From Pogona vitticeps (taxonomy: Eukaryota > Chordata > Lepidosauria > Squamata > Agamidae): a stretch of DNA of 64,000 bases. Shown in pieces: positions 12,111 through 24,900 of this stretch; the first letter of the stretch is position 1, and each line of letters begins with the position of its first letter. The notes beneath the pieces are model-generated. The model had not been told where the DNA came from and ran no database searches. It saw only the letters and a program-made list of their open reading frames with translations. The position numbers and the translations under genes were made by a program. The DNA lies in contig NC_135787.1 in assembly GCF_051106095.1 (NCBI RefSeq), forward strand, positions 160,154,001-160,218,000, given 5' to 3'.

Positions 12111-13575
12111 CAAAGACTTATAACCGGTAACTACTTCTTCCCATGTTGTTTCAACATTGTATGTGAAGCTGGAGTGTCTGATATCCCATAGGGTTTTCCC
12201 CCAAACCCCTTTTCCTTTAAAAGCCACCAACTGTGCTTATTGGTTGAAATATTTCTTCCAATTAGCAATCAAAGCTAAAATGTTAAGCTGTGACAAAGAT
12301 TAGCCCTGAAAGTTCAAACCAGGTATGGAAAGCCTGGGGATCTGTTGTACCAGTTCTTATCTGTGGGAGAACCTTTGACTGTTTGTTCTGCCAGAGTGAT
12401 GACTGTCTAGGCAGGGAAATCCAGAGAGGGTTACTGTTGCTGACATACATTCTGCTATTGTGAAAGCCTTACAGGTATTTGCCTCTCCCTCCTTACTAGT
12501 CTCAACAGAGGAAAGCACACAAGCCCTGGTGACCCTTGGAGCAAGTGAGGAGGAACTTGAGTGGATTATCCACAGGGAGGCCAACGATGCATGTAATCCT
12601 TGGAGGAAAACGCAGGCATCTCTTTGTGGTAGGTGATCTAAGAGGTTGCGGGAAAATGAATTTTGAAATGGTGGTGGCTTGCTCCATGCAGGCTGCTGAA
12701 ATCTGAAGTAAAAAAGGTCCTCAGAAGGAGACATAAGCAAGGTTGAGTATTATTGTCAGAACTTAACAAGAGGCTTGAAGAAAAGCTACACACATTTTCC
12801 AAGGACAGAAAAAGTCTGAGATGGGAAATAGTCCTTGTAACTACCTTGCACAAACTCCTAGAGCCAGTATGACCTTAGTAGGTCAGGGTTTCTCAGAGCA
12901 AACTCCAAAAAAGACATTCCTACTCCCCTCCCTCCAAATATCTGGAATATATACCCAAAACGCAGAGAAGGCACGCCATGTCCAATGGCTACACTGCTTT
13001 GGGGTTTCTGGGACAACCAAGTAACTTTTCCAAGAGACTCTAGGGCTTGTGTATGACATGACCAATGAAGACATATTAAGGAGATTGTTAATTGTATAAT
13101 TAGCATTTCTCCTAGTTTGGCTAAAAAATTTTTTTTACACACAAAAATTGGCAATAAAATACCGATATTCAATACAAATTCCAGACAACAGAAGGATATC
13201 TGCTAATTACTTTTGGTCCGCAGGTGACAGGTTTAACAGAAGAACAGGCAGGGCACCATTTTACTCCCAAACAGTTATGGATGACTTCAGCAGCATGTCA
13301 TTATAACCATTCCTCTTAACTTCGCAAGCTCTGAAAAAAGGAAGCAAAGATAATCACTGCCAAAGGAAAAGAATGCTGAGATTCTTGCTATTTTCAGAGT
13401 ACATTAAGAGTATTCTTTCTGCAGAACACTAAAAATGAATTTGCAAAACAAAACACAAGTATGTGAATGAGCACTTTACATTCCTATCACACCATAATTG
13501 TACAGGTGAGCGGCAGCTGGTGGGTGTGTTTTTCATAGGCGAGTCTGATGTAATATCAGAAAGCTTGTATAATAG
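12111..13575. other. No gene seen
   Basis: This lies between the two LINE copies. Open frames up to 127 codons (12357-12740) have no recognisable domain and look like chance. Confidence 0.6.
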
Positions 13576-14249
13576 GATGACCAGAGTATGTTCAGAGTAT
13601 GGCTTAATAAGAAACTGACGACATGTACCAAGATCCAGGTCTATAGAGCCTGGGTCCTGAGCACACTCCTGTACTGCTGTGGGTCCTGGACCCTTTGTGC
13701 ACAGCAGGAGAGGAAGCTGAACACATTCCATATCTGTTGTCTCTGACATATTTTGGTATCACCTGGCAGGACAAAGTTCCAAATAGAGTAGTCCTAGAAC
13801 TAGCTGGAATTTTTAGCATGTATACATTACTGAAACAGCGATGTCTACGTTGGCTCAGACACGTCGTGAGAATGGCTGATGGTCAGATTCCAAAATATCT
13901 CCAGTATGGAGAATTAGTGCTGTGGTACAAGGATATCTGCAAGCAGGATCTGAAAGCATTAGGAATGGAACTCAACAGATGGGAAACTTTGACATCTGAG
14001 TGTTCAGCCTGGAGGCAGGCGGTGCATCACAGCCTCTGCCATTTTGAAGAGACACTTGTCCAGCAGGCTGAGGCAAAGAGGCAGTCCCAAAACCAGCAAA
14101 ATCAGGGAGCTGGACAGGGGACAGATTGTATTTGTCTTCAATGTGGAAGGGATTGTCACTCTCGTATTGGTCTTCTCAGCCACACTAGACGTTGTTCCAA
14201 GACCTCTAATCAGAGCATATACCACAGTCTCTTGAGACTGAAGGATGCC
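13576..14249 (+). mobile_element. 5'-truncated relative of the 10449-12110 LINE
   Basis: The plus-strand 3' portion of the same LINE family, in the opposite orientation. It encodes FGITWQDKVPNRVVLE, LRWLRHVVRMADGQIPK, YKDICKQDLKALGMELNRW and the C2HC finger CLQCGRDCHSRIGLLSHTRR, ending with the same 3' terminal motif (GAGACTGAAGGATGCC). The 185-codon frame at 13695-14252 covers the C-terminus. The RT core is absent because of 5' truncation. Confidence 0.85.
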
Positions 14250-14484
14250 TAATCTAGGATGTTCATGATGCTGTGGGTCTCTAGAGGTACCTGCCCATTA
14301 GTATGATGTGGCAATGAGGTACCCTGCATTTTCTCTATTATACCCTCTATTTTATACCAGGGTTGGCAATCACCTGGTTCCCTAAGGGCCCATAGGGAGG
14401 AGATAATGCATTGAAAAAGTCCCCTTGTGTGCATTTGAGTATACACACCCTGCCCCCTCCCCAGCAGGGTTTTCGTTAGAAAAA

Positions 14485-14565
14485 TGTCCACTTTTCATAA
14501 GCTGCTTTGGGTCCCCAATAGGGAAGAAAACAGGAGAAAATTAACTAACTAAATAAATAAATATG
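14485..14565 (+). repeat. SINE 3' tail fragment
   Basis: CATAAGCTGCTTTGGGTCCCC and AATAGGGAAGAAAACAGG, followed by TAAA units. It matches the tail of the MIR-like squamate SINE. Confidence 0.5.
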
Positions 14566-16872
14566 AGAAAAAACATTGAAAAAGGAGAGAGAAGGTGACA
14601 GGGAATCTACTCCAAAAGCAAACACAGAACAATCAGCAACTACCCCCTTCCCCCCCCCCAACCACAATTCCCCAAACCCTACCAGGGTCATCAGAACACA
14701 ACCTTTTCAGTTCCCTTACCTTTTTAGTTTTTAAAAGGATGTATAGTTAATAGAGAGGCAGCACTATGTAGTGGATAAAATGAGTGCTGGGATTTAGGAG
14801 ACCTGCTCAGCATTGGAAATTGACTGAGAGATGGCAATGATGAAACCACTCCTTAAATATCTCACATACCTACTTAGGGCCACAGTCAGACATGATTTGA
14901 TGATATAACACAACGTCAAATCACAACATGTGACTAATTGTTTCGCTTACAACTTTATCCTGTTGTTTATATATTTTTGTGCATTTGCTTCTGTTTTGGT
15001 GTGATTTCTATAAATTGCCCTAGAAATTATTTCGGGGGGGGGGGGAGGAACCCTGAAAAGCAGGTGGTACATTCACTAAACATCTTCTCTCAGAATGAGG
15101 TTTACCACTGAAATTATTTGCCATTCAAATCTTCACATCTTCTATAGAACTCTACAAATATTTTTCTTCAGACAGTTCATGATGTACACATAACCAGCTA
15201 TACCGAGAATGAAGTAATCCAAGGGCTGATGATGATTCATATTAATCCACAAACTACAAAGTAAACTCACTGCAGCTTTAAACAAAAAGCAACCTTTTCT
15301 AACAAGACATGCTTTTACATGCATTCTCAAAAATAAATCCCATTGTATTCAGTGAGGCTTACTCATAAACAAGTAGATTGCAGCCCACTTCTTCTGCAGT
15401 TAGTTATTCATGTATTATCTTTTGTTCAATCAAAAAAGAGTAAATCTTTTTCCCCCCAGTGTTATTGAAATAAGTCTCTTTCCCATGGCGGCATCTCAAT
15501 TTCAACAGGCAAGACAGCTTTTATAAAAGTGAGTATGTACAGTGGAATCATATCTGGTCGAATGCACCTTATGATGGCATTGACCTCTGCAATCATCCTA
15601 TGGAACTTCACACCTTGAAGAGCTGCAAGAGCATGAACGGTAATTTGAACATTGACTCTACAAATTCAGTGGAAACCCCTTTGCAGACCCCCTCCCCTCG
15701 ATTTGTTTAACATATGGATTTGATCCTTACTTCAGTTCTGTGGCTGAACATTCCTAGTAGCTGCCCTAGTTCTCAAAGTTCCCATATACTGTCAAAAAAG
15801 AGAGGGGGGAAAAAGCCCACTCTCATTTGGAGAGGTGTCCTGTGGATTGGGTTTCAAAGGAAGGGAGGAATTCAGAAATGAGCCTCTCAATGAAATGATC
15901 TCCAGATGTGAACACTTTCCTCTCCCAGTCTAGGCAGGAGGATAACGAGCAGAACACGCCTTAAGTACTTCCATGTAGTGGAAAGGAGAGGCAAGAGTCT
16001 TCATTACAATGGAAAAGGGAGGCAAAGAGGGGTGGAGAAACTGAATCAGAAATAAGCAGCCAGAGGGGAAAAACTGAGCAACTGTTTGAAGCATTTCAGG
16101 GCGTGTATTGTGTCTAAAATAATATTCCCCCTGTGTGCGTGGTAGTATTTTAAATTATACATCAGCAATCAGCAAGCCAACCTCGAGCAGTTTAGGGATG
16201 GGCCCAGTCAAATAGGGGATAAAGAGGAAGAAATCTAACTTTCAGGAAGTTTAGCCTCCTCTTAATCAGGGCTACTTATTCATTCTTCCTTTCTGAAATT
16301 TCTCATGAGAGGCCCTATCAAGAGACACAAAGCATCATCACATAGTGCAGTTAAAACTATGTTTGGCAGCAACAGCTGTGTTCCCTATGCACAGATTTTA
16401 ATATTGCTCTAGTCTGTTCATAACTCTGTCCCAGAGATCTCTAAGACTGACAGCCATTTTGAGAGGCTGCTGAAAATTATCTGTACAAAGCTTAGAAACC
16501 ATATTGGTCTATGAAAAAGAATATTTCCCCACCTATCACTCTACCAGAATAGAGGCAGAACTGGATAGCTACATACAGTGTGACTGCTTGGTATTTAGCT
16601 TGTATTTTTTATTTATTAATTGTTGCTTGTTGACTTTGAAACTTTGTCATATCTTTTAAAAACACCTGTGGTGTCCTCTTACTTTCCTTCCTCTTCTCCT
16701 TCTTTCTAAAAATGTTAGCTGCCCATTTGAGTAGCACATGTTTGGGGAATTACAAGAAGTTGGCTTGGCTCAAGATATTTGGCTTTAAGAGGTAGGACAA
16801 TACATGGCATTCCTGCACATCAAGGTATATATTTCTGGCACGTGAAGCAAACAAAATCCCATCCGTGTATTT
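14566..16872. other. No gene seen
   Basis: AT-rich, apparently unique DNA with short C and G homopolymers (about 14650 and 15036). No exon-like segment was convincing. Confidence 0.6.
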
Positions 16873-16898
16873 ACGAAGGCTTTCACGGCCGGGATCTA

Positions 16899-17059
16899 AT
16901 GGTTGTTCTGGGTTTTTCAGGCTCTTTGGCCGTGTTCGGAAGGTTGTTCTTCCTAACGTTTCACCAGTCTCTGTGGCCAGCATCTTCAGAGGACAGCACT
17001 CTTAGGAAGAACAACCTTCAGAACACAGCCAAAGAGCCTGAAAAACCCACATCAACCAT
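16899..17059. mobile_element. Foldback element with hammerhead-like core
   Basis: Two 57-bp inverted arms (16899-16955 and 17003-17059) flank a 47-bp centre. On the minus strand the centre reads CTGAAGA (16983-16989), a short weak stem and then GAAAC (16958-16962). This is the CUGANGA...GAAA arrangement of hammerhead ribozymes, which are known in the terminal repeats of Penelope-like elements. No protein is encoded. Similar sequence continues a little to the left (about 16873-16898). The Penelope assignment is inference. Confidence 0.6.
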
Positions 17060-18100
17060 CCCATACGTGCCTCACTGCAGACCTGGCAGTAAAAACAGAA
17101 TAATAATAAATTTAGTAGTAATAACTTTTGAACAAGTCTCCTCTTTCCTAACCACAGAAATCTGTCACTTGAAGCCACTGCTTCATTTTAAGGGCATTGC
17201 TGGTACTATTAACATGGCTCCAACGGATCATGGTTGTCGAGGATGCCATTAATACAGCATTGACATTGCCAAGTTGCCTGTGTTGACCCATCCTTTTCAT
17301 CTGTTAAATGCCAGCACTAAGCAAAAGACTGAGGACGACTTGTCTTGGCTTATTGTTAGCTGGCACTGAGCCCTTAACAACTGGCATGAGACTGCAGAGC
17401 TTGTCTCTTTCCTACACAATAAATTGGAAGGAATGTGAGGACTATTCCATTCAGTTGCACTGGACATCAGCATAGTTAACCCTCACAGGTTCTGAGGACA
17501 TTGGAAGTTCAGCATGATGTGAGGTATACTCTTTCCCCATTCCACAATCTGAGACAGCCACATATTTTGGCTGGCATCTGAAGACTTTCTCAACATACTT
17601 CCATTTAATATTGACATTAAACCTAAGACATTTTCATTAAAAACATATGGTGGCCTTTCTCCTACTTTTGTCTTATGAGTGTGTTACAGAAAACTTTACT
17701 ACTATAGAAGCCAAACCCTTTCCACCACCTATTGCTGAATTGATGGTATAGTCAAATATAAACTGCTGGCATCTCTCTTTGTGCTTAGATGCTTCCCCCA
17801 TATCTGAAGGGCCCACATTCATTGGGGGATGATGACAGCTATTGACTGCACTGCATATGAGGATGAAGAACAGGAAATTTGTTTGAGTTCATTTGCGTAA
17901 GAATTTTAGAAAACTGGCCCTTTGTTTTCATTTTCAGAATATAAAGAATTTAAGAGTAAAAAAAATGAATATGAGAAAAACAGAAAGTGACAGACTTATC
18001 CATCAAGAACCAGAATTAGGAGTTTTCATCTCAAAGCTCAGATTGGAAGCCTTGTGTATGCAACTCTGTTATTGCTGACTTTGACTTGCCACCTATTTTT
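17060..18100. other. No gene seen
   Basis: Unique-looking AT-rich DNA before the ATT array. Confidence 0.6.
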
Positions 18101-18244
<144 letters not shown>

Positions 18245-18271
18245 AGTTTTAAAGAAACATGTCATCTGTAA

Positions 18272-18407
18272 CAGTGGTCCCCAACCTTGGGCCTCCAGAT
18301 GCTCTTGGATTACAACTCCCAGAAGCCTTCACCACCACCTCTGTTGGCCAGGATTTCTGGGAGTTGAAGTCCCAGAACCTCTGGAGGCCCAAGGTTGAGG
18401 ACCACTG
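18272..18407. mobile_element. Small hAT-like MITE
   Basis: It is 136 bp long. The ends CAGTGGTCCCCAACCTTGGG and CCCAAGGTTGAGGACCACTG are inverted repeats. The 8-bp flanks atctgtaa and gtctgtaa match at seven of eight positions, as expected for hAT target duplications. The interior carries TACAACTCCCAGAAGCC and its inverted partner. Confidence 0.85.
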
Positions 18408-18415
18408 GTCTGTAA

Positions 18416-19944
18416 CACATGTACATGGCCCAATGTGGTAATTTCAATGCTGGGAACAGCTATGTCTATTAAATTTGGCCAGTGCAGTTTGTAACTGAAG
18501 AATTAAAAAGTGTTTGCAAATTACGTATTTTGAATGAAAAGAGTGTGAGGTTTAAAAATGCAATGTGGGAGAATGTCAAGCAGACATATTTCCCTACCAC
18601 TGTAGAGAAGGGTCAGTCATTATGTCCATTGATCTTACTTTGTGGTTTGCCATATTCATGCCAAATTACCACCAACAGTTCCCAACTCACTGGACTGGAT
18701 CCTGATTGAGACATGTGGCTTAATCTGGTGGAGGTAGGTGTTCCCTCCCCTACAAGGTAGACTTTCCACCCCATCCCTGAAAATGCTACACTGAAAATCA
18801 GAGCACCTTACCAGATGGGATGGGTTAGGATTTGGAGAGAAAGGTTGACTGAAATTGTGGGGCTGTACTTTCCACGAGTAGAAATCCCTCCCTCTCACTC
18901 CCAACCTCTCTGTCTAATAATTTCAGGGGCTGCTGTAGGAAGGCATGGGATGAGGTAATCTATTTCTGCCCACCCAGCTGCACACACCTATAATTTTGTT
19001 TATTATCATTTTTACAACCTAACACACAATTACTGCACCAAGGATGTAAAGGATACTAAAAACAAAGCAGAACACTGCATGCTCAGCCATTTCCCAGGTC
19101 TTACCACTCCCCCCCGCCCCCACACTAACAAGATTTATTGGCTCCCTGGGAGAACAAGATGGCAGTCTCATATTCCCTGATGCCCCCCTTCCCCTACCAC
19201 CCCACCCCTACTTTTTGTCTGTCCATTTTTGCAAGGAACTGCAAGATTCTGTGCGGCTCAATGCCCTTTCCAGGGAACCTTGGATAGGAAATACACAATT
19301 TTGCACAGACATTATAATGATTCTACACGGATCAATATTTCTCCCAGGAAAAAACAACCATGAAACATCCAAGAAATCTCTTGAGACGGTCGTAAGGGGG
19401 TGGGGGTGGGTGGAAAGAAACCTTGCATTTAAAAGTCTTCCTACAAAGAGAGGGTTTTCCCCTCCTTGGTTTCTTGCTGAGAGCTAGTGACTGTAAGATT
19501 CACAGCACTACTGCATAGTAGCATTTCTCATTATACGCAGGTGGGGCTGGGTTGTGTTCATAATACAGTTACTGTTCCTATCATTCCAAATTGTACACCA
19601 ACTTAACTCAGAATTTGCTCAAGGCTGATGTCTCCTTGATTGAATTTGCATGTGAACTTGTAGGATACATACATCTCCTTCACAGATTTATATAATATTA
19701 ATATTGTTGCAGAGTTTTTCACTTCAATGTGCAGAATTTAGGGTGGGCGAGGAGTTTTATTGTTCTGCTTAAAATATATGTGTAGAACTTCCAGCACTTG
19801 AAAACATAACATTTTTGGACTACAATTCCCAGAATCCCACAGCCATACTGTCTAAGACTTGGGGGGATTAGGGAAGTGCAAAACATAACAGATACACCCT
19901 GAGCAGAAGGAATTATAAGAAGTTATTTTTTCTGTGTCATGCAG
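18416..19944. other. No gene seen
   Basis: Unique-looking DNA. An ACTACAATTCCCAGAATCC motif of the small-MITE type is at about 19819-19840. Confidence 0.55.
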
Positions 19945-20050
19945 AAAAGAGACGGAGGGAGGGAGAGTGAGAAAGAGAGCTGTGTTACCTGCCATGTCAG
20001 AGGAGCTGCCCATCTTCCTGGACTCACAGAAAAATGGAAAAGCCTCTCAG
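19945..20050 (+). CDS. Candidate first coding exon of an unrecognised gene
   Basis: A pyrimidine-rich tract with GCAG at 19941-19944 precedes a purine-rich leader. The ATG at 19994 opens 19 codons, MSEELPIFLDSQKNGKASQ, which end exactly at a GTATGT donor (20051) in phase 0. Exon size, splice signals, start context (GCCATGT) and the hydrophilic N-terminal peptide are all exon-like. I do not recognise the protein. It lies on the EMP1 strand but about 39 kb upstream, and the peptide does not resemble EMP1. A chance open stretch inside non-coding DNA is quite possible. Confidence 0.22.
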
Positions 20051-20535
20051 GTATGTAGCGAGCCACCTTACAGGTTCTTGAGCTATGCATCTTTCCTCTA
20101 CTCAGCCCTTCTTTCTTAGTCTGTTCCTCTTCTCCACTATACGTAGAAGACGTTACTCAACAAAAGGCTTATTCATCTAACTCATGAAACAGCTTTTATG
20201 TTTAAAACTGGAAACCACAGGCAATGCAAACATGTTCAGTGAAACAACGTTATGGCAACTCCCATGTCCGCTGAGTCACATCCCCTCTGCTTCTGGCCTC
20301 TCTTTTGTCCCATGAGGGTTGCCAGGCCACAATTCAGCACTGGCAATAGAAGCCACAACAAACAGCAGCCCCTGTTGTGTGTGACTTCCAAAGGAACATC
20401 AGCACAGGTGGTAATCCTGTCAAAGGCATCCCGGCCTAGAATCCCTTCCCTCAACAGCTTCTGTGAATTGTGTTTGATCACCCCACCATACCAGGTTACA
20501 GCTGAATAGCAAATTAGTTGCGTTCAGGTAGTCAT

Positions 20536-20572
<37 letters not shown>

Positions 20573-21957
20573 CAATGATGGGATTGCTCTAGTTACTCAC
20601 ACACCCAATAAAAACATGCCAAGGTCATGGGATTCATTTCTTGAAGGCTGACTCTGAATGGCTGCTAATCCACATGTTGCACAAACACAGAGTGAATAGA
20701 GAATTTCCTGGGGATGTTGCCTCAATGTGTTGGGTACCATTTGTGGTGGAGGCTCATTGGGGGTGATGGGGCATCTTCAACAAGCCCAGTCCTGCCTACT
20801 TTGTTACCTGAGGGTGAGGGTCAGGACCCAGTCATATTCTCTTTCTGCTGAACTCACAACACTCTGTGACAGGACAGTGTTTTCAATTACACCCAAGGCT
20901 AAGTGCACACATATAGATCTCCTCCAACAATTAGTGCCATTGCAAAATCCCTCTATCCTCTGCCACCTGAGGCAACTGGTTCACTCTATCTAACAGTAAG
21001 TATCTGGGCCATATGTAGTAGAGAGGAGCCTGAAGCCATTTTGACCACAACTGTTATGGTCTTTCCCCCTGCCACATAAACCATTTAACCAAAGCACTTT
21101 CTATGGCCTGTTTTACTAACTTTTTGTGGCTTATTTTCCATCACACTTGAAGCCGAGTGCACAGTATGCAGAACTGGAATAAGATTAGAAACTTGAAAGG
21201 TTTGTGGCTGCTATGAGCTGAGAAAATAGAAGAGGTCTAAGAACATCCAACAGACAGAAGGCAGAATGGTGCACCATAAGCACCTCTCTCACACTGCTAT
21301 TGCTATATCAATCTCTTCGCTACCGTCTCACCTTCATTGTCTTGCTCCCCTTCCTATACTGCCTCCTGCTCTCTGAGTAAGATCCACAATTCTCTATTCC
21401 CCTTCCACAAAATCTGTACTCAAATAGGTCTGAGAGATGAGGCACGCATAAGAATGCTTTGCTTTTTCTGATCAAGGAATTGGATGACAAGAACTGCGGT
21501 TAGCAGGGAGACTGAAATATAGAAACATCAGCGTGGCCATCACATCACTGCACCTTCTTGGATTAGCATCTGCTCTGACAAGAGTTATTGTCTTTTAACA
21601 ATTCCAGATCCTCCCTCCCACTGAAAATATCTGTTTCATATTATTTTCCCCAAGATAAATTGCTTGCATATTTCTGTGCTGAATCTCACACTATTATTTC
21701 CTGCCCATAAGGTTCCTTGAATGCCAAAGAGTAATAAAACACACTATTCGTGCATCACACTAAAAGCAACACTTAGCGAGAGAGAATGTAAATGGTTTGC
21801 TTGGGTTTGTATATGAATGAAGGCGAATAAGTATCCATGAGAGGGGCACCCTAACTCTATAAGCATTAGCTACGATTCCCAGTTGGACACACACAGCTCC
21901 ACATGTACTGTTAAATTTTTGCATAACTACACAGAAAGAAAAACTTGAAGCATTTTT
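20051..21957. other. No gene seen
   Basis: Would be intron if the 19945 exon is real. Contains the CT array and weak degraded-repeat words near 20950 (GCCACCTGAGGCAAC). Confidence 0.5.
20539..20570. repeat. (CT)n microsatellite
   Basis: About 15 pure CT units. Confidence 0.97.
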
Positions 21958-24900
21958 TGGGGGGTGTGTGTGTTTAGTCGTTTAGTCGTGTCCGACTCTT
22001 CGTGACCCCATGGACCAGAGCACGCCAGGCCCTCCTGTCTTCTACTGCCTCCCGGAGTTGTGTCAGGTTCATGTTGGTTGCTTCGCAGACACTGTCCAGC
22101 CATCTCATCCTCGGTCGTCCCCTTCTCCTCTTGCCATCACACTTTCCCAACATCAGGGTCTTTTCCAGGGAGTCTTTTCTTCTCATTAGATGGCCAAAGT
22201 ACTGGAGCCTCAGCTTCAGGATCTGTCCTTCCAGTGAGCACTCCGGGTTGATTTCCTTTAGAACTGATAGGTTTGTTCTCCTTGCAGTCCAGGGGATTCT
22301 CAAGAGCCTCCTCCAGCACCACAATTCAAAGGCATCAATTCTTCGGCGGTCTGCTTTCTTTATGGTCCAGCTCTCACTTCCATACATCACGACAGGAAAA
22401 ACCATAGCTTTGACTATTCGGACTTTTGTTGGCAAGGTGATGTCTCTGCTTTTCAAGATGCTGTCCAGATTTGTCATCGCTTTCCTCCCAAGAAGAAGGC
22501 GCCTTTTAATTTCAGGGCTGCTGTCTCCATCTGCAGTGATCATGGAGCCCAGGAAGATAAAATCTGACACTGCCTCCATATCTTCCCCTTCTATTTCCCA
22601 GGAGGTGATGGGACCAGTGGCCATGATCTTAGTTTTTTTGATGTTGAGTTTCAGACCGTTTTTTGCACTCTCCTCTTTCACTCTCATTACAAGGTTCTTT
22701 AATTCCTCCTCACTTTCTGCCATCAGAGTGGTATCATCTGCATATCGGAGGTTGTTGATATTTCTTCCGGCAATCTTAATTCCGGCTTGGGATTCCTCCA
22801 GTCCAGCCTTCCGCATGATGTATTCTGCATATAAGTTAAATAAGCTGGGGGACAATATACAGCCTTGCCGTACTCCTTTCCCAATTTTGAACCACTCAGT
22901 TGTTCCATGACCAGTTCTAACTGTTGCTTCCTGTCCCACATATAGGTTTCTCAGGAGACAGATAAAGTGGTCAGGCACTCCCATTTCTTTAAGAACTTGC
23001 CATAGTTTGCTGTGGTCCACACAGTCAAAGGCTTTCGCATAGTCAATGAAGCAGAAGTAGATATTTTTCTGGAACTCTCTGGCTTTCTCCATAATCCAGC
23101 GCAAGTTAGCAATTTGGTCTCGAGTTCCTCTGCCTCTTCGGAATCCAGCTTGTACTTCTGGGAGTTCTCGGTCCACATACTGCTGAAGCCTACCTTGTAG
23201 GATTTTGAGCATAACCTTGCTAGCATGCGAAATGAGTGCAATTGTACGGTAGTTGGAGCATTCTTTGGCACTGCCTTTCTTTGGGATTGGGATGTAGACT
23301 GATCTTTTCCAATCCTCTGGCCACTGTTGAGTTTTCCAAACTTGCTGGCATATTGAATGTAGCACCTTAACAGCATCATCTTTCAAGATTTTAAATAGTT
23401 CAACTGGAATGCCATCACCTCCACTGGCCTTGTTGTTAGCCAGGCTTTCTAAGGCCCACTTGACTTCGCTCTCCAGGATGTCTGGCTCAAGGTCAGCAAC
23501 TACATTGTCTGGGTTGTCCGGGATATCCACATCTTTCTGATATAATTCCTCCGTGTATTCTTGCCACCTCTTCTTGACGTCTTCTGCTTCTGTTAGGTCC
23601 CTCCCATTTTTGTCTTTTATCATGTTCATCTTTGCGCAAAATGTTCCTCTAATATGTCCAATTTTCCTGAACAGATCTCTGGTCTTTCCTTTTCTGTTAT
23701 CTTCCTCTATTTCTTTGCATTGTTCATTTAAGAAGGCCCTCTTGTCTCTCCTTGCTATTCTTTGGAAGTCTGAATTCAAGTTTCTGTAACTTTCCCTATC
23801 TCCCTTGCATTTTGCTTCCCTTCTCCTCTCTGCTATTTCTAAGGCCTCGTTGGACAGCCACTTTGCTTTCTTGCATTTCCTTTTCTTTGGGATGGTTTTC
23901 GTTGCTGCCTCCTGGACAATGTTACAAGCCTCTATCCAAAGTTCTTCAGGCACTCTGTCCACCAAATCTAGTTCCTTAAATCTGTTCTTTACTTCCACTG
24001 TGTATTCATAAGGGATTTGGTTTAGATTATACCTGAGTGGCCCAGTGGTTTTTCCTAATCTCTTCAGTCTAAGCTTGAATTTTGCTATGAGAAGCTGATG
24101 ATCAGAACCGCAGTCAGCTCCAGGTCTTGTTTTTGCTGACTGTATAGAGCTTCTCCATCTTTGGCTGCAGAGAATATAATCAATCTGATTTCGATATTGC
24201 CCATCTGGTGATTTCCATGTATAGAGTCGCCTCTTGTGTTGTTGGAAAAGAGTGTTTGTGATGACCAGCTTATTCTCTTGACAAAACTCTATTAGCCTTT
24301 GTCCTGCTTCGTTCTGAACTCCAAGGCCAAACTTCCCTGTTGTTCCTTTTATCTCTTGGCTCCCTACTTTAGCATTCCAGTCCCCTAGAATGAGAAGAAC
24401 ATCTTTCTTTGGTGTCAGTTCTAGAAGGTGTTGTAAATCTTCATAGAATTGTTCAATTTCAGTCTCCTCAGCAATGCTGGTTGGTGCATAAACTTGGATT
24501 ATTGTGATGTTGAATGGTCTGCCTTGGATTCGTATTGACATCATTCTATCATTTTTGAGATTGTATCCCATTACAGCTTTTCCCACTCTTTTGTTGACTA
24601 TGACGGCTACTCCATTCCTTCTACGGGATTCTTGTCCACAATAGTAGATATGATAATCATCTGAGCTGAATTCGCCCATTCCTGTGCATTTTAGTTCACT
24701 GATGCCCAGGATGTCGATGTTTATTCTTGCCATCTCCTGTTTGACCACCTCCAGCTTCCCAATGTTCATAGATCTTACATTCCAGGTTCCTATGCAGTAT
24801 TTTTCTTTGCAGCATTGGATTTTCCTTTCACTTCCAGGCACGTCCACAGCTGAGCGTCCTTTCGGCTTTGGCCCAACCACTTCATTAGCTCTGGAGCTAC

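Noticed and set aside
16779-17252. 157-codon frame
   Set aside because: It runs across the foldback element. No protein domain is seen, and the frame is explained by the inverted repeat.
20720-21000. Degraded repeat with GCCACCTGAGGCAAC
   Set aside because: Resembles words from palindromic MITEs (also near 7590), but no ends or duplications could be defined.
22002-22910. 302-codon frame on the plus strand
   Set aside because: It is the antisense shadow of the BovB ORF. The serine- and leucine-rich composition reflects the opposite strand.
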